Origin: Helicobacter cetorum
GTDB lineage: Bacteria > Campylobacterota > Campylobacteria > Campylobacterales > DZAY01
DNA length: 64,000 bases
Reading direction: 5' to 3'
Assembly (NCBI GenBank): GCA_022729735.1
Contig: DZAY01000002.1
Span: forward strand, 83,340 to 147,339
The translations under genes and the position numbers were made by a program. Below are positions 9,306 through 20,107 of this stretch, one piece after another (position 1 is the stretch's first letter; the number at the start of each line of letters is the position of its first letter). The notes beneath the pieces are model-generated. The model saw only the letters and a list, made by a program, of their open reading frames with translations, made no database searches and was not told where the DNA came from.

Positions 9306-9524
9306 TTACTTATATCTGAATGTAATTCTTCCTTTATCTAAACTATAAGGTGTAAGTTCTACCTTTACTTTATCATTTGGCATAATTTTAATATAGTGCA
9401 TTCTCATTTTACCAGCTATATGACATAACACTATATGCTTATTATCTAATTCAACTCTAAAAGTTGCATTTGGTAATGCCTCTATAACTTTTCCATCTAC
9501 CTCAATTACATCATTTTTTGCCAT
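9306..9524 (-). CDS. infA: Translation initiation factor IF-1
   Basis: 72-aa S1/OB-fold protein; [37 protein letters not shown] and [12 protein letters not shown] are diagnostic. It lies 4 bp after map and is the last gene before the rpmJ leader. Confidence 0.97.
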   Translation of the reverse strand: MAKNDVIEVDGKVIEALPNATFRVELDNKHIVLCHIAGKMRMHYIKIMPNDKVKVELTPYSLDKGRITFRYK

Positions 9525-9528
9525 ATAT

Positions 9529-10287
9529 TTACCCCTCTGAAATAATTTCTGCTTTTTTATTTACTATTGCTACTGTATGCTCCCAATGAGCCCCTCTTAA
9601 ACCATCTTCTGAAACCACTGACCATTTATCAGTTAATATTTTAGATTTTCCAATTTTTTGACAAATCATAGGTTCTATACAAAAAATCATTCCATCTTTA
9701 ATTTTTGGTCCTTGATTTGGATTTTTACCTTCTAAATAGTTTGGAATTTCTGGTTCTTCATGTGGTTTTCTACCTATTCCATGACCACAAAAACTCTCCA
9801 AAGGAACAAAACCTTTATCTCTTATAAAATTTTCAATTAAAAAACTCAACTCTTTAAATCTCATACCATCATGAATTGCACTAATAGCATACATTAAAGT
9901 ATCTTTAGAACAATTAATTAACTCTTTATCTTTAGTAGATATTTCTCCAACTCCAACCGTAATAGCACCATCTCCATACCATCCATTTAACTCTACACCT
10001 ATATCAAGACCAATAATATCACCATTTTTCAATATATAATCTGTTGGAATTCCATGAATAATTACCTCATTTACAGATGTACATACAGAAGATGGAAATC
10101 CATAAAGTCCTTTAAATGATGGTCTTCCACCAAGTGATTTAATAAAAGCTTCTCCAGCTCTATCTATTTCAATTAAAGATATGCCTTCATGAACTAAAGT
10201 TTCTAAATATTTTAAAGTTTTTGAAACTATTAAATTTGCAGAACGGAGAGCTTCTATCTCTTTTGGTTTTCTTAAAGCGATGGCCAT
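9529..10287 (-). CDS. map: Methionine aminopeptidase, type I
   Basis: 252 aa; removes N-terminal Met from nascent proteins. Metal ligands are visible: two Asp in [16 protein letters not shown], His in [13 protein letters not shown], and Glu in FCIEPMI and HWEHTV. Its start overlaps the secY stop by one base. The adk gene common between secY and map in other phyla is absent. Confidence 0.96.
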   Translation of the reverse strand: MAIALRKPKEIEALRSANLIVSKTLKYLETLVHEGISLIEIDRAGEAFIKSLGGRPSFKGLYGFPSSVCTSVNEVIIHGIPTDYILKNGDIIGLDIGVELNGWYGDGAITVGVGEISTKDKELINCSKDTLMYAISAIHDGMRFKELSFLIENFIRDKGFVPLESFCGHGIGRKPHEEPEIPNYLEGKNPNQGPKIKDGMIFCIEPMICQKIGKSKILTDKWSVVSEDGLRGAHWEHTVAIVNKKAEIISEG

Positions 10288-11549
10288 TAAAGACCCACCG
10301 CTCCAAGAGTGTTGTATTTATTCATATACACTTGAGCTTCTATTTTTCTCATTGTATCAATTGCAACTTGAACAACAATTAAAACAGCTGTTCCACCAAA
10401 GAAAAAAGGAACACCCATAGCTTTTACTAAAATCCAAGGAAGTGTAGAGATAATTGCTAAATATAAAGCACCAGATAGAGTTAATCTACTTGCCACCTCA
10501 TTTAAAAAGTCTGCTGTAGAAACTCCTGGTCTAATTCCCGGAATAAATCCACCCTGTCTTTTTAAATTTTCTGATATATCTTTTGCACTAAATACTATTG
10601 AAGCATAAAAATATGCAAAAAACATAACAAATATAAATGTAAGTACATTATAAAAATATCCATTAGGATTTAAAAAATCACTAATTGCAACTAAATAAGG
10701 ATTTGTTGTTGCTTGAAGAATTGTAGCTGGAAACATTAAAATTGCTGATGCAAAAATAGGAGGAATAACACCACTTAAATTCATTTTTATAGGAATATAA
10801 TTCATAATTCTCTTACTCTTATTTTCCATAATAGTTTTTCTTGAATAAGATATAGGTATTCTTCGCTCACCAAGTTCTACATATATTATGAAACCAACTG
10901 TTGCTAAAATTATGGCTAATATCGCAATAACTACTAAAAAGTTCATTTCACCTGTATTTACAAGATTTATTGTCCCACCAATTGCTGAAGGAATAGCCGA
11001 TACAATTCCTGCAAAAATGATTAAACTAATTCCATTTCCTATGCCTCTTTGAGTAATTTGCTCACCTATCCACATAAGTAACATAGTTCCTGTAAGCATT
11101 GAAATCGCAGATATTGCAATAAATGTTGGCATATCAATCATAACTGCACTCTCTCCAGCTCTACCTGTTAAACTTTGAAGTCCCATTGAAACACCAACAG
11201 CTTGAACAAGTGTAATAGCGACAGTTGCATATCTTATAATTTGCATATATTTAACCATTCCATCTCGCTCTTTTTTCATTTTAGCAAGAGTTGGAAATGT
11301 AGCAGCAAGTAGTTCCATAATAATAGAAGCAGTAATATAGGGCATAATACCAAGCGAGATAATACTTAATCTCTCAATAGCATTTCCACTAAACATATTG
11401 AATAGCCCCAAAGCATTGTTTGAGTTACTATCAAAAAACTCTTTAACAATATCGATATTTACACCTGGAACTGGAACATAAGCTAAAAGCCTATAAACCA
11501 GTAAAAAACCAAATGTAATTAATATCTTATTAAGAAGGCTTTTACTCAT
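10287..11549 (-). CDS. secY: Preprotein translocase subunit SecY
   Basis: 420-aa inner-membrane channel of the Sec translocon with ten hydrophobic segments. Typical motifs are NMFSGNAIERLSIISLGIMPYI, GIGNGISLIIFAGI, and the cytoplasmic loop with RRIPISYSRK. Between rplO and map, the standard position. Confidence 0.97.
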   Translation of the reverse strand: MSKSLLNKILITFGFLLVYRLLAYVPVPGVNIDIVKEFFDSNSNNALGLFNMFSGNAIERLSIISLGIMPYITASIIMELLAATFPTLAKMKKERDGMVKYMQIIRYATVAITLVQAVGVSMGLQSLTGRAGESAVMIDMPTFIAISAISMLTGTMLLMWIGEQITQRGIGNGISLIIFAGIVSAIPSAIGGTINLVNTGEMNFLVVIAILAIILATVGFIIYVELGERRIPISYSRKTIMENKSKRIMNYIPIKMNLSGVIPPIFASAILMFPATILQATTNPYLVAISDFLNPNGYFYNVLTFIFVMFFAYFYASIVFSAKDISENLKRQGGFIPGIRPGVSTADFLNEVASRLTLSGALYLAIISTLPWILVKAMGVPFFFGGTAVLIVVQVAIDTMRKIEAQVYMNKYNTLGAVGL

Positions 11550-11555
11550 TAGTTC

Positions 11556-11957
11556 TTAGTTCTTCCCGCTAAAGCTTACATTTTCATCTTTAATTTTAGA
11601 TGCCAAATCTTTAGCACTTGAACCAATAAGTTTAATTCTCGAATATGTATTTTTAATTTTAAATAGTTGTGATAAAACTTCAAAAGTAATCTCTTCTAGT
11701 TCAGCAACATGTTTTGCTTTATCTACATTAATTACAAATGGCTTTACTACTTTTGATTTAAAACCAATTTTTGGAAGTCTTCTTTGAAGAGGTGTTTGAC
11801 CACCTTCAAATCCTCTTTTTTGTTTTGAACCAGTTCTCGCAGTTTGACCTTTTCCACCTCTTGTAGCAGTCTTACCCATACCACTACCTTGACCTCGACC
11901 AACTCTTTTTATTTTTTTTACACTGTTTTTAGCAGGTGTTAAATTATGTAATCCCAT
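11556..11957 (-). CDS. rplO: Ribosomal protein L15
   Basis: 133 aa. Gly-rich N-terminus [21 protein letters not shown] is diagnostic. It lies 10 bp after rpsE; there is no room for rpmD (L30), which is missing from this operon as in other Campylobacterota. Confidence 0.97.
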   Translation of the reverse strand: MGLHNLTPAKNSVKKIKRVGRGQGSGMGKTATRGGKGQTARTGSKQKRGFEGGQTPLQRRLPKIGFKSKVVKPFVINVDKAKHVAELEEITFEVLSQLFKIKNTYSRIKLIGSSAKDLASKIKDENVSFSGKN

Positions 11958-11967
11958 TTAATTCTCC

Positions 11968-12423
11968 TTATCCCTTAATATCGCTCAAAGCACTAATTGT
12001 AGCTCTTACAACATTTGATGGATTACTTGAACCAAGTGATTTTGTCAAAATGTCTTTAATTCCAGCAAGCTCAATTACAGGTCTTGTTGCTCCACCAGCA
12101 ATAACACCAGTTCCCTCACTTGCAGGTTTTAATATAACTTTACTTGCATTATATTTACTCTCTACATCATGAGCAATTGTTGAACCCTTTACATTTACAT
12201 GTACTAAATTTTTAAAAGCATCATCAACAGCTTTTTTAATCGCATCAGGAACCTCTTTAGCTTTTCCAGTTCCAAAACCTACGATTCCTTTTTTATTCCC
12301 AACAACTACTAAAGCATTAAATCTGAATCTTCTACCACCTTTAACGACTTTAGTTACTCTTCCAATATTAACAATAGACTCTTCGAACTCTTCTCTGTTA
12401 ATTTTTGAATACTCTATTCTCAT
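11968..12423 (-). CDS. rpsE: Ribosomal protein S5
   Basis: 151 aa. The N-terminal dsRNA-binding fold has [21 protein letters not shown], and the C-terminal half has [21 protein letters not shown]. Standard position between rplR and rplO. Confidence 0.97.
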   Translation of the reverse strand: MRIEYSKINREEFEESIVNIGRVTKVVKGGRRFRFNALVVVGNKKGIVGFGTGKAKEVPDAIKKAVDDAFKNLVHVNVKGSTIAHDVESKYNASKVILKPASEGTGVIAGGATRPVIELAGIKDILTKSLGSSNPSNVVRATISALSDIKG

Positions 12424-12434
12424 GTTTAATAACC

Positions 12435-12791
12435 TTAAAAATTAATTCCGTTTTCTCGCAAAGCATCAGCAAAAGATGCTATAACTCCATGATAAAGATA
12501 CCCGTTTCTATCAAAAACAATATTTGTAATATTTTTAGCTTTTAAACCATTAGCAAACTCTAAAGCTAATTTTTTTACATCATCTCTATTAGGTTTTAGC
12601 TCTGTTTTTACAGTTGTAACATATACTAATGTATGTCCAGCAACATCATCAATTGCTTGAGCCAAAAAGTTTTTATTTGACTTAAATACTGTAACTCTTG
12701 GTGAGTCAGAAGTTCCAAAAACTTTAGCTCTAATTCTTGCTTTTCTTTTAGCTCTAAGTGCTAATTTTCTACTTAATTCATTTGCTTTCAT
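12435..12791 (-). CDS. rplR: Ribosomal protein L18
   Basis: 118-aa 5S-rRNA-binding protein. [18 protein letters not shown] and [24 protein letters not shown] are diagnostic. Confidence 0.97.
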   Translation of the reverse strand: MKANELSRKLALRAKRKARIRAKVFGTSDSPRVTVFKSNKNFLAQAIDDVAGHTLVYVTTVKTELKPNRDDVKKLALEFANGLKAKNITNIVFDRNGYLYHGVIASFADALRENGINF

Positions 12792-12801
12792 TTTTCAACC
12801 C

Positions 12802-13341
12802 CTATTTCTTAGACGACTTACCAGCTTTTCTAATGATTGTTTCATTAGAATATTTGATACCTTTTCCTTTGTATGGCTCTGGTGCTCTAAAACTTCTAAT
12901 TTCAGCAGCTACTTGTCCAACTTGTTGCTTATCGGCCCCTTTAATTGCAATACTATTTTTTTCAACACTAATATCTATTCCTTCTGGAATATCATATTTT
13001 ATAGGGTGTGAATATCCAAGTTGCAACTCTAACACTCTTCCATTTACAGCAGCTCTATATCCAACACCATTTATTTCTAATGTTTTAGCAAAACCTGATG
13101 TTAAGCCAGTAATTATATTACTTGCCAAAGCTCTATATGTTCCCCAAAAAGCTTTAGAAGCTTTATCTTCACCTTTTAAAGCAAAACTTAATTTTCCATC
13201 TTCAATAGATATACCAACTCTATTGCAAGTATCAAGCTCTTTTGATAGATTTCCTTTTTTGATAATCAATTTAGAATCATCCATCACTGTTACATCTACA
13301 CCACTAGGTATAGCTATTGGTTTTTTACCTATTCTTGACAT
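12802..13341 (-). CDS. rplF: Ribosomal protein L6
   Basis: 179 aa. [17 protein letters not shown] start and C-terminal [17 protein letters not shown] are diagnostic. Between rpsH and rplR. Confidence 0.97.
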   Translation of the reverse strand: MSRIGKKPIAIPSGVDVTVMDDSKLIIKKGNLSKELDTCNRVGISIEDGKLSFALKGEDKASKAFWGTYRALASNIITGLTSGFAKTLEINGVGYRAAVNGRVLELQLGYSHPIKYDIPEGIDISVEKNSIAIKGADKQQVGQVAAEIRSFRAPEPYKGKGIKYSNETIIRKAGKSSKK

Positions 13342-13353
13342 CTCTCTATCCTC

Positions 13354-13749
13354 TTACCATATACTACAAAGAATTTCGCCACCTACACTTTGCTTGTAAG
13401 CTTCATCATTTGCCATTACACCTTTTGATGTACTAACTACAACTGTTCCATAACCATTTTTAAATCTTTTAAGTTCTCCAAAACCTTTATAAACCCTTCT
13501 ACCAGGTTTTGAAATTCTTTTTATTTCATGAATTACAGATTTACCAGAATCATTATATTTTAAGACCACATTAATAGATTTTTTAACACCATCTTCAACA
13601 ACCTTAAAACTCTCTACATAACCCTTTTCTACAAAAACATTTAACATTGACTCTACAATTTTAGAGTGAATAAGTGTTGTTACCTCTTGTCTTCTCATAG
13701 AGGCATTTCTAATTCTTGTTAAGCCATCAGCAATAATATCATTAATCAT
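13354..13749 (-). CDS. rpsH: Ribosomal protein S8
   Basis: 131 aa. [19 protein letters not shown] start and C-terminal [22 protein letters not shown] are typical. Confidence 0.97.
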   Translation of the reverse strand: MINDIIADGLTRIRNASMRRQEVTTLIHSKIVESMLNVFVEKGYVESFKVVEDGVKKSINVVLKYNDSGKSVIHEIKRISKPGRRVYKGFGELKRFKNGYGTVVVSTSKGVMANDEAYKQSVGGEILCSIW

Positions 13750-13760
13750 TTCTCTACCTT

Positions 13761-13946
13761 TTACCAGCTAGCTTTTCTAACACCAGGGAGTAACCCTTCG
13801 TTTGCCATTTTTCTTAGACATATTCTGCAAAGTCCAAAATCTTTATATACTGATTTAGGTCTTCCACAAATCTGACATCTTGTATATGCTCTTACTTTAA
13901 ATTTAGGCTTTTTTTGAGCCTTTGCTATAAGCGATGTTTTAGCCAT
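13761..13946 (-). CDS. rpsN: Ribosomal protein S14, zinc-binding type
   Basis: 61 aa from [13 protein letters not shown]; the longer track start (13976) lies inside rplE and is not needed. Four Cys in CQIC and CRIC mark the short zinc (Z-type) S14. The start overlaps the rplE end by 8 bp. Confidence 0.96.
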   Translation of the reverse strand: MAKTSLIAKAQKKPKFKVRAYTRCQICGRPKSVYKDFGLCRICLRKMANEGLLPGVRKASW

Positions 13947-14493
13947 TAGCTTTTCCTTTTGCAAATGGGATTCCAATTTTCTCTAATAATCTAAATGCAC
14001 TTTTGTCATCTTTTGAAGTAGTAACTATTGTAATATTCATACCATGAATTTTTATTACATTATCATATACAACTTCTGGAAATATCAACTGCTCATTAAG
14101 TCCAAAGTTATAACTTCCTCTACCATCAAATCCATTTCTTGGAAGACCTCTAAAATCTTTCACTCTCGGAAGAGCAATCGAAATTAACTTCTCTAAAAAG
14201 TTATACATTCTATTACCTCTTAGTGTAACTTTTACACCAACTGGCATTCCTTGTCTAATTTTAAAAGCTGCTTCACTTCTTTTAGCTTTTGTAACAACAG
14301 CTTTTTGTCCAGCAATCAACGAAATTGTATCTACAACATTTTGAAGTAGTTTATTATCTCTTGAGCCTTCCCCAGTTCCAACACTAATTACAATTTTTTC
14401 AATTTTTGGAGTGAGCATTACATTTGCTATTCCAAGTTCTTGTTGTAACTCTTGCTTAATTTTCTCATTATAAAGGTTTTTTAATTTCAACAT
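13939..14493 (-). CDS. rplE: Ribosomal protein L5
   Basis: 184 aa from the ATG at 14493 ([11 protein letters not shown]), which has GAAGGTGAG as Shine-Dalgarno. The track start at 14502 is a GTG within the rplX end. [21 protein letters not shown] and [20 protein letters not shown] are diagnostic. Confidence 0.96.
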   Translation of the reverse strand: MLKLKNLYNEKIKQELQQELGIANVMLTPKIEKIVISVGTGEGSRDNKLLQNVVDTISLIAGQKAVVTKAKRSEAAFKIRQGMPVGVKVTLRGNRMYNFLEKLISIALPRVKDFRGLPRNGFDGRGSYNFGLNEQLIFPEVVYDNVIKIHGMNITIVTTSKDDKSAFRLLEKIGIPFAKGKANG

Positions 14494-14494
14494 A

Positions 14495-14728
14495 CTACTC
14501 ACCTTCTACTTTTTTCACATTAGATATATGAATTGGCATCTCTTTTGATACAAAACCACCTTTAGGATTTTGCTCACTTGGTTTAACTGCTTTTTTTACA
14601 ACTTTGCAATCTTTTACCACAACAGAGTCTTTTTTTGGTAAAACTTGAATTACTTCACCTTTTTTACCTTTATCATCACCAGCAATTACTAATACAGTAT
14701 CGCCTTTTTTAATTTTTAATTTTTTCAT
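14495..14728 (-). CDS. rplX: Ribosomal protein L24
   Basis: 77 aa with a KOW motif ([22 protein letters not shown]). The start overlaps the last base of rplN. Confidence 0.96.
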   Translation of the reverse strand: MKKLKIKKGDTVLVIAGDDKGKKGEVIQVLPKKDSVVVKDCKVVKKAVKPSEQNPKGGFVSKEMPIHISNVKKVEGE

Positions 14729-15096
14729 TATAAAACCTCCGGTGCAAGAGATACAATTTTCATAAAGTTAGCATATCTAACTTCCCTACTAACTGGTCCA
14801 AAAATCCTTGTTCCAATAGGTTCTCTTTTATTATCAAGAATAACTGCAGCATTATCATCAAATCTGATTAAAGAGCCATTTTCTCTTTGAATTTCTTTTT
14901 TAGTTCTAACAATTACAGCTTTTACAACCTGACCTTTTTTTATTTTTCCATTTGGGATAGCTTTTTTAACAGAAGCAACAATTACATCACCAACTGTTGC
15001 ATATCTTCTTTTGCTACCACCCAAAACCTTAATACACATAATCTCTTTTGCACCACTATTATCAGCTACATTTAATCTTGTAAAACTTTGAATCAT
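14728..15096 (-). CDS. rplN: Ribosomal protein L14
   Basis: 122 aa. [21 protein letters not shown] and [24 protein letters not shown] are diagnostic. Confidence 0.97.
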   Translation of the reverse strand: MIQSFTRLNVADNSGAKEIMCIKVLGGSKRRYATVGDVIVASVKKAIPNGKIKKGQVVKAVIVRTKKEIQRENGSLIRFDDNAAVILDNKREPIGTRIFGPVSREVRYANFMKIVSLAPEVL

Positions 15097-15350
15097 TATT
15101 CAACTCCTCTACTCACCACACTCTTTAGTCTAAAAGATTTTCTCTTAGAAAGAGGTCTGCATTCAACTGCTACTACTTTATCTCCAACATGTAGTTCATT
15201 TTTTTCATCATGAATTATATATTTTTTAAATCTTTTAACAGTCTTATGATATTTTGGGTGCAAAACTTTTCTTTCAACTAAAATAGTAGCACTTTTATCA
15301 CCTGCTTTTGTAACTACTACTCCATTAATTTCTCTTTTGTGGCTATTCAT
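15096..15350 (-). CDS. rpsQ: Ribosomal protein S17
   Basis: 84 aa from [13 protein letters not shown]. The extra N-terminal residues of the track ORF (15395) come from the rpmC end. [22 protein letters not shown] is diagnostic. Confidence 0.96.
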   Translation of the reverse strand: MNSHKREINGVVVTKAGDKSATILVERKVLHPKYHKTVKRFKKYIIHDEKNELHVGDKVVAVECRPLSKRKSFRLKSVVSRGVE

Positions 15351-15351
15351 C

Positions 15352-15543
15352 TTACTGCCCCTTCTTTGCACTAATTGCCGTATTAATTCTTGCAATATCT
15401 TTTTTTGTAACTCTTAACTCATTTGTATTTTTTAGTTGCATAGTTTTTTGTTTCATTTTTAATTCAAATAGCAACAACTTTTTACTCTTTAACTCTACCT
15501 CTAAATCTTGAAGGCTTTTATCTTTAATATCAATATACTTCAT
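15352..15543 (-). CDS. rpmC: Ribosomal protein L29
   Basis: 63 aa from the ATG at 15543 ([10 protein letters not shown]); the track start at 15549 is a [19 protein letters not shown] is typical. It overlaps the rplP end by 14 bp. Confidence 0.94.
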   Translation of the reverse strand: MKYIDIKDKSLQDLEVELKSKKLLLFELKMKQKTMQLKNTNELRVTKKDIARINTAISAKKGQ

Positions 15544-15955
15544 TTTCACTCTCTATAGTGACAATTTTTGTTTGAAACGGTAGCTTACTTGCTGCTAAGT
15601 TTAAAGCTTCTCTTGCTAAAACTTCATCAACTCCTGCCATTTCATAAATTATTCTTCCAGGTTGAATATTCATAACCCATTTTTCAACTGAACCTTTACC
15701 TTTACCCATCCTTGTCTCAAGTGGTTTAGAAGTTAAAGGTTTATCTGGAAATACTCTAATCCAAACTTTACCTTGTCTTTTGATATGTCTTGTCATAGCA
15801 ATTCTCGCAGATTCTATCTGTCGTGAATCAATTCTACCAGCTTCAACAGCTTTTAGAGCTATATTTCCAAATGAAATAGAGTTTCCTGTATAAGCTTTAC
15901 CTCTATTTCTGCCCTTCATCTGTTTTCTATATTTAGTTCTTTTTGGCATTAACAT
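15530..15955 (-). CDS. rplP: Ribosomal protein L16
   Basis: 141 aa. [19 protein letters not shown] aligns from the first residue with E. coli MLQPKRTKF, supporting the 15955 start, which also has AGGAAAA upstream. [22 protein letters not shown] is diagnostic. Confidence 0.97.
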   Translation of the reverse strand: MLMPKRTKYRKQMKGRNRGKAYTGNSISFGNIALKAVEAGRIDSRQIESARIAMTRHIKRQGKVWIRVFPDKPLTSKPLETRMGKGKGSVEKWVMNIQPGRIIYEMAGVDEVLAREALNLAASKLPFQTKIVTIESENEVY

Positions 15956-15957
15956 GG

Positions 15958-16662
15958 TTATTTTCCTTTTCTCGGCTTATTAGTTCGCTCTTTTTTTGGA
16001 GAGTTACTATTATTAGTTTCTGGTTGAATTCCCTTTGTTAAAACCTCACCCTTAAATATCCAAACTTTTACACCAATAATTCCGTATGTTGTTAAAGCTT
16101 CTGCAAAACCATAATCCAATTTTGCTCTTAAAGTATGAAGTGGAACTCTTCCTTCTAAATACCACTCAGTTCGAGCCATTTCTGCTCCACCAAGTCTTCC
16201 AGCAACAGCTACTTTAATACCTTTTGCTCCACTTTTCATAGCAGCTTGCATAACTTTTTTCATAGCTCTTCTAAATGCAACTCGTCTCTCTAATTGAAGT
16301 GCAACATTTTCAGCAGCTAATTGAGCTGATGCTTGAGGTTTTTTAATCTCTTTAATATTGATAGTTACTTCTTTATTTACAAGAGATTTTAATTTATCTT
16401 TTAATTTCTCAATATCAGCACCTTTTTTTCCAATAATAATTCCAGGTCTTGCCGCTACAACTGTAACTCTAACTTTTTTTGCTGTTCTTTCAATTATTAT
16501 ATCACTTACACCTGCATAGTAAAGCTCTTTTTTCAAAAACTTTCTAATCTCATAATCCTCTTTTATATTTAGAGGCATTCTATTAAAGTTAGGAAACCAT
16601 CTTGATTCCCAATTTCTATTAATTCCTAATCTTAGTCCAATTGGATTAACTTTTTGTCCCAT
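15958..16662 (-). CDS. rpsC: Ribosomal protein S3
   Basis: 234 aa with a KH domain ([15 protein letters not shown]) and C-terminal [10 protein letters not shown] followed by a basic tail. [14 protein letters not shown] start is diagnostic. Confidence 0.97.
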   Translation of the reverse strand: MGQKVNPIGLRLGINRNWESRWFPNFNRMPLNIKEDYEIRKFLKKELYYAGVSDIIIERTAKKVRVTVVAARPGIIIGKKGADIEKLKDKLKSLVNKEVTINIKEIKKPQASAQLAAENVALQLERRVAFRRAMKKVMQAAMKSGAKGIKVAVAGRLGGAEMARTEWYLEGRVPLHTLRAKLDYGFAEALTTYGIIGVKVWIFKGEVLTKGIQPETNNSNSPKKERTNKPRKGK

Positions 16663-16664
16663 AG

Positions 16665-16991
16665 TTAATTATCCTTCTTTTCTTGTACTTCTACAAAAAT
16701 GTGAGCTGTTGGTTTTCTAATAGGTGTAGCTCTTCCTCTTGCTCTTGGTGTAAATCTTTTTAATACAGGTCCATTATCTACTCTACAAGAACTAACTACT
16801 GCCTCATTAGGCTCAAATCCGCCATTTGCAACTGCCGATGCTATAACTTTTGATATAACTCGTGCTGCTTTGTTTGGTGTAAATTCCAAACTTGCAATTG
16901 CAAGTTCCGCATTCATACCTTGAACTTCTCTCGCAATCAGTCTTGCTTTTGTAGGAGAGAGTCTGCTAAATCTTAATAATGCTTTTGCCAT
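16665..16991 (-). CDS. rplV: Ribosomal protein L22
   Basis: 108 aa. [16 protein letters not shown] and the exit-tunnel loop [20 protein letters not shown] are diagnostic. Confidence 0.97.
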   Translation of the reverse strand: MAKALLRFSRLSPTKARLIAREVQGMNAELAIASLEFTPNKAARVISKVIASAVANGGFEPNEAVVSSCRVDNGPVLKRFTPRARGRATPIRKPTAHIFVEVQEKKDN

Positions 16992-17000
16992 CTCTAACCC

Positions 17001-17282
17001 TTACTTACCAATCTTTTTCTGAACAGAGCCTTTATGCCCTTTAAATGTTCTTGTTGGAGCAAATTCTCCCAATTTATATCCTACATGATTTTCTGATACA
17101 TAAACAGGAACAAATTGTCTTCCATTATGCACAGTAAATGTCAATCCTATCATTTCAGGTAGAATTGTGCTTCTTCTTGACCATGTTTTAATAGGTTTAT
17201 TATCACCACTTTCTTTTGCTTTTACTGATTTTTTAAATACATGCTCATCAATAAAAGGACCTTTTTTAACAGATCTAGCCAT
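17001..17282 (-). CDS. rpsS: Ribosomal protein S19
   Basis: 93 aa. [15 protein letters not shown] and [23 protein letters not shown] are diagnostic. Confidence 0.97.
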   Translation of the reverse strand: MARSVKKGPFIDEHVFKKSVKAKESGDNKPIKTWSRRSTILPEMIGLTFTVHNGRQFVPVYVSENHVGYKLGEFAPTRTFKGHKGSVQKKIGK

Positions 17283-17294
17283 CTCTTTTACCTC

Positions 17295-18122
17295 TTATTT
17301 TTTTCTTTTTGAAATAATTAGTTTATCACTTGCTTTTTTCTTTCTTGTTTTATAACCTTTTGTTGGCATACCCCAAGGTGTTACTGGATGTCTTCCTGGA
17401 CCAGTTTTTCCTTCACCACCACCATGTGGGTGATCAACTGGGTTCATTGCACTACCTCGTGTTTGAGGTCTTACACCCTTATGTCTATTTCTTCCAGCTT
17501 TACCAATTTTTATATTAGCAAAATCTTCATTTCCTAATACTCCAACAGTAGCCATACACTCACCTAAAATATATCTCATCTCACCACTTGGTAATCTTAA
17601 AATAATATACTTATCTTCTCTACCCATAATTTGAGCATAAGTACCAGCACTTCTTGCTAATTGCCCACCTTTACCAGGTTTCATCTCTATATTATGAACT
17701 ATTGTTCCAACTGGTATATTTTTAAGCTTCATAGCATTTCCTGGTTTAATATCAAGTCCAGCTTCATTTGATGAAACTTTATCTCCAACAGTTAAACCAG
17801 ATGGTTGCAAAATATATCTTTTATCGCCATCTATATAAGTAATAAGTGCTATTCTACAATTTCTATATGGGTCATATTCAATTGTAGATACTGTACCTTC
17901 AATTCCAAATTTATTTCTTTTAAAATCAATAATTCTATATAGTTTTTTAGCTCCACCCTCTTTATGTCTGCTTGTAATTCTTCCATTACTATTTCTTCCA
18001 GCATTTACAGGTAGCTTTACTAAAAGACCTCTAACAGTCGGTTTTGAAGTAATATCACTTGAATCCATAGAAGTCATAAATCTTCTACTTGGTGTGTATG
18101 GTTTATATGTTTTTATCGCCAT
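17295..18122 (-). CDS. rplB: Ribosomal protein L2
   Basis: 275 aa peptidyl-transferase-centre protein. [21 protein letters not shown] and [21 protein letters not shown], containing the conserved His, are diagnostic. Confidence 0.97.
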   Translation of the reverse strand: MAIKTYKPYTPSRRFMTSMDSSDITSKPTVRGLLVKLPVNAGRNSNGRITSRHKEGGAKKLYRIIDFKRNKFGIEGTVSTIEYDPYRNCRIALITYIDGDKRYILQPSGLTVGDKVSSNEAGLDIKPGNAMKLKNIPVGTIVHNIEMKPGKGGQLARSAGTYAQIMGREDKYIILRLPSGEMRYILGECMATVGVLGNEDFANIKIGKAGRNRHKGVRPQTRGSAMNPVDHPHGGGEGKTGPGRHPVTPWGMPTKGYKTRKKKASDKLIISKRKK

Positions 18123-18132
18123 TTTTTACTCC

Positions 18133-18414
18133 TTAAACTGCTAAACTCTCGATTTTAGCACCCTCTGGTAGGGTTACATAAAACTTTTTATAATCATCTC
18201 TTTTACCAATGACACCTCTAAATCTTTTTACTTTTCCATCTATTTTTAGAGAGTTTATCTTAACTGGAGTAAAACCAAAATAGTTTTTAAATATAGCTTT
18301 TAAACCTGTTTTTGTCATTTTTGGTGCAGTTTGGACAACAATTACACCACTCTCTTGCAATGCAATGCTTTTCTCTGTATAGAGAATTGCTTTTATATCT
18401 GTAATATCTGCCAT
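18133..18414 (-). CDS. rplW: Ribosomal protein L23
   Basis: 93 aa. [21 protein letters not shown] and [20 protein letters not shown] match the family. Tunnel-exit docking protein. Confidence 0.95.
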   Translation of the reverse strand: MADITDIKAILYTEKSIALQESGVIVVQTAPKMTKTGLKAIFKNYFGFTPVKINSLKIDGKVKRFRGVIGKRDDYKKFYVTLPEGAKIESLAV

Positions 18415-18417
18415 TTT

Positions 18418-19032
18418 TTAGCCCTCTTGTACTATGTTTTCAAATACACTTTTTTCAATAATGATACTGCTATATGCTGATGCAACATAAGCATTTAACT
18501 CATTTTGTTCGATTAAATAACAGTTTGGAATATTTCTAAATGATATAAATGTTTTAAAATCATAATTAGAACATACAAATAGTGCATCTTTAACATTTAA
18601 ACTATTTAATAAATTTGCTGCATCTTTTGTTTTACCAGAAGCAACTGCTATTTCATCAACAACAAATAGTCTATTTTGTTCTGCTTTTTCATTTAAAGCA
18701 AAATTAAGAGCTAATTTTTTCTGTTTTTTATTAACTTTTAAAGTATAGTTTTTATCATTGCTTGGACCATGAGCTTTACCACCACCTACAAACACAGGAG
18801 ATGTAATACTTCCAGCTCTCGCTCTTCCGCCACCTTTTTGACTCCAAGGTTTTTTACCACCACCACTTACTTCGCCTCTTTTTCTTGCATCGGCACTATT
18901 TGCTCTTACAGATGCTCTATACGATTTCACATAAAGATATAAATTGTGAGCATTAATACCTTTAAAGTTTTCTGGAAGGGATGTCTCTCCATTTGAACTA
19001 AAGTCTTTATTTAAAAGAACAACTTTACTCAT
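18418..19032 (-). CDS. rplD: Ribosomal protein L4
   Basis: 204 aa. The conserved loop [19 protein letters not shown] is diagnostic. In E. coli L4 autoregulates the S10 operon. The start overlaps the rplC stop by 4 bp. Confidence 0.97.
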   Translation of the reverse strand: MSKVVLLNKDFSSNGETSLPENFKGINAHNLYLYVKSYRASVRANSADARKRGEVSGGGKKPWSQKGGGRARAGSITSPVFVGGGKAHGPSNDKNYTLKVNKKQKKLALNFALNEKAEQNRLFVVDEIAVASGKTKDAANLLNSLNVKDALFVCSNYDFKTFISFRNIPNCYLIEQNELNAYVASAYSSIIIEKSVFENIVQEG

Positions 19033-19604
19033 TGTGCTATCCTTAATCTACCTAAAGCTCCATTTGAACCTGGAACAGAGCCTTTTACTACTAAAATTTG
19101 ATTTTCTACATCAAATGAAATTACACCATTAACAACTGTAACTTTCTCATTTCCATAATGTCCAGCCATTTTTTTACCTGGTTGAACCCTTCCTGGGTGT
19201 TCTCTGTTTCCAATAGAACCTGTTCTTCTGTGAAATCTTGAACCATGACCGCCTGGACCTCCACTGAAGTTCCATCTTTTTATAACACCACTAAATCCTC
19301 TACCTTTAGAGTCTAAGCTAACTTTAACCTCTTTAGCTTCTCCTAAAGGAGCTAAATCTAATTCTCCAGTTTCACTTTGAGCAACTTCAACGGTTGCAAA
19401 TTTATTATACTCTTTTGATAAATTATATTTTTTTTGTTGTCCTTCAACTGATTTATTGAAGAATTTTCCTTGATTGTAAGCAATAATGGCTTTTCCATCT
19501 TTTAACTCACAAACTTTTGCTTTTTTTACTTTTAAAAGTGTAACGGCTACACTTGGAACTGATACTGTTCTACTCATTCCAACTTTTTCAACTAAAAATT
19601 CCAT
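19029..19604 (-). CDS. rplC: Ribosomal protein L3
   Basis: 191 aa. [21 protein letters not shown] and [22 protein letters not shown] are diagnostic. Confidence 0.97.
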   Translation of the reverse strand: MEFLVEKVGMSRTVSVPSVAVTLLKVKKAKVCELKDGKAIIAYNQGKFFNKSVEGQQKKYNLSKEYNKFATVEVAQSETGELDLAPLGEAKEVKVSLDSKGRGFSGVIKRWNFSGGPGGHGSRFHRRTGSIGNREHPGRVQPGKKMAGHYGNEKVTVVNGVISFDVENQILVVKGSVPGSNGALGRLRIAQ

Positions 19605-19614
19605 CTATTTCCCC

Positions 19615-19926
19615 TTATTTACCCATTTGCCTAACTTCGACATCAACCTCTGGTGCCAAATCAAGCTTCATTAAAGAATCTACTGTATCTGGTGTTGCAG
19701 AAACAATATCTATTAATCTTGAGTGAATTCTAATCTCAAATTGTTCTCTTGAATCTTTATTTACATGAGGTGATCTTAAAACTGTGTATCTTCTAACTTT
19801 TGTAGGGATTGGAATAGGACCTATAATCTCTGCTCCTGTTCTCTTAACAGCTTCTACTATTGAAGCAACTGACCTGTCTAATACTCTGTGATCATAAGCT
19901 CTAAGCTTTAATCTAATTTTTTCCAT
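19615..19926 (-). CDS. rpsJ: Ribosomal protein S10
   Basis: 103 aa. [20 protein letters not shown] and [22 protein letters not shown] are diagnostic. First gene of the S10-spc-alpha cluster, 55 bp downstream of a strong promoter. Confidence 0.97.
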   Translation of the reverse strand: MEKIRLKLRAYDHRVLDRSVASIVEAVKRTGAEIIGPIPIPTKVRRYTVLRSPHVNKDSREQFEIRIHSRLIDIVSATPDTVDSLMKLDLAPEVDVEVRQMGK

Positions 19927-19981
19927 CTAAAACCTTTTATAGAACTCATCAGCAGTTGCTGACTTTTTATTAAGGGATGGA

Positions 19982-20011
19982 ATTATATAACAAAGTTAAT
20001 AAAATAGTCAA
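19982..20011 (-). promoter_or_regulatory. Promoter of the S10 ribosomal operon
   Basis: On the minus strand TTGACT, an 18-bp spacer and TATAAT, a near-consensus sigma-70 promoter. The remainder of 19927-20107 holds no gene. Confidence 0.85.
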
Positions 20012-20107
20012 TTAAAAGTGGGTTATTTAGGGAGTTTTTATTAAAATTGTTTCCTTTTGTAAAGTATAAAAATAAAGATTTTAAAAATTAAAAAGCAGTT
20101 GATTTTG

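Noticed and set aside
12758-13399. 213-aa plus-strand ORF opposite rplF
   Set aside because: Antisense shadow of rplF; no family resemblance.
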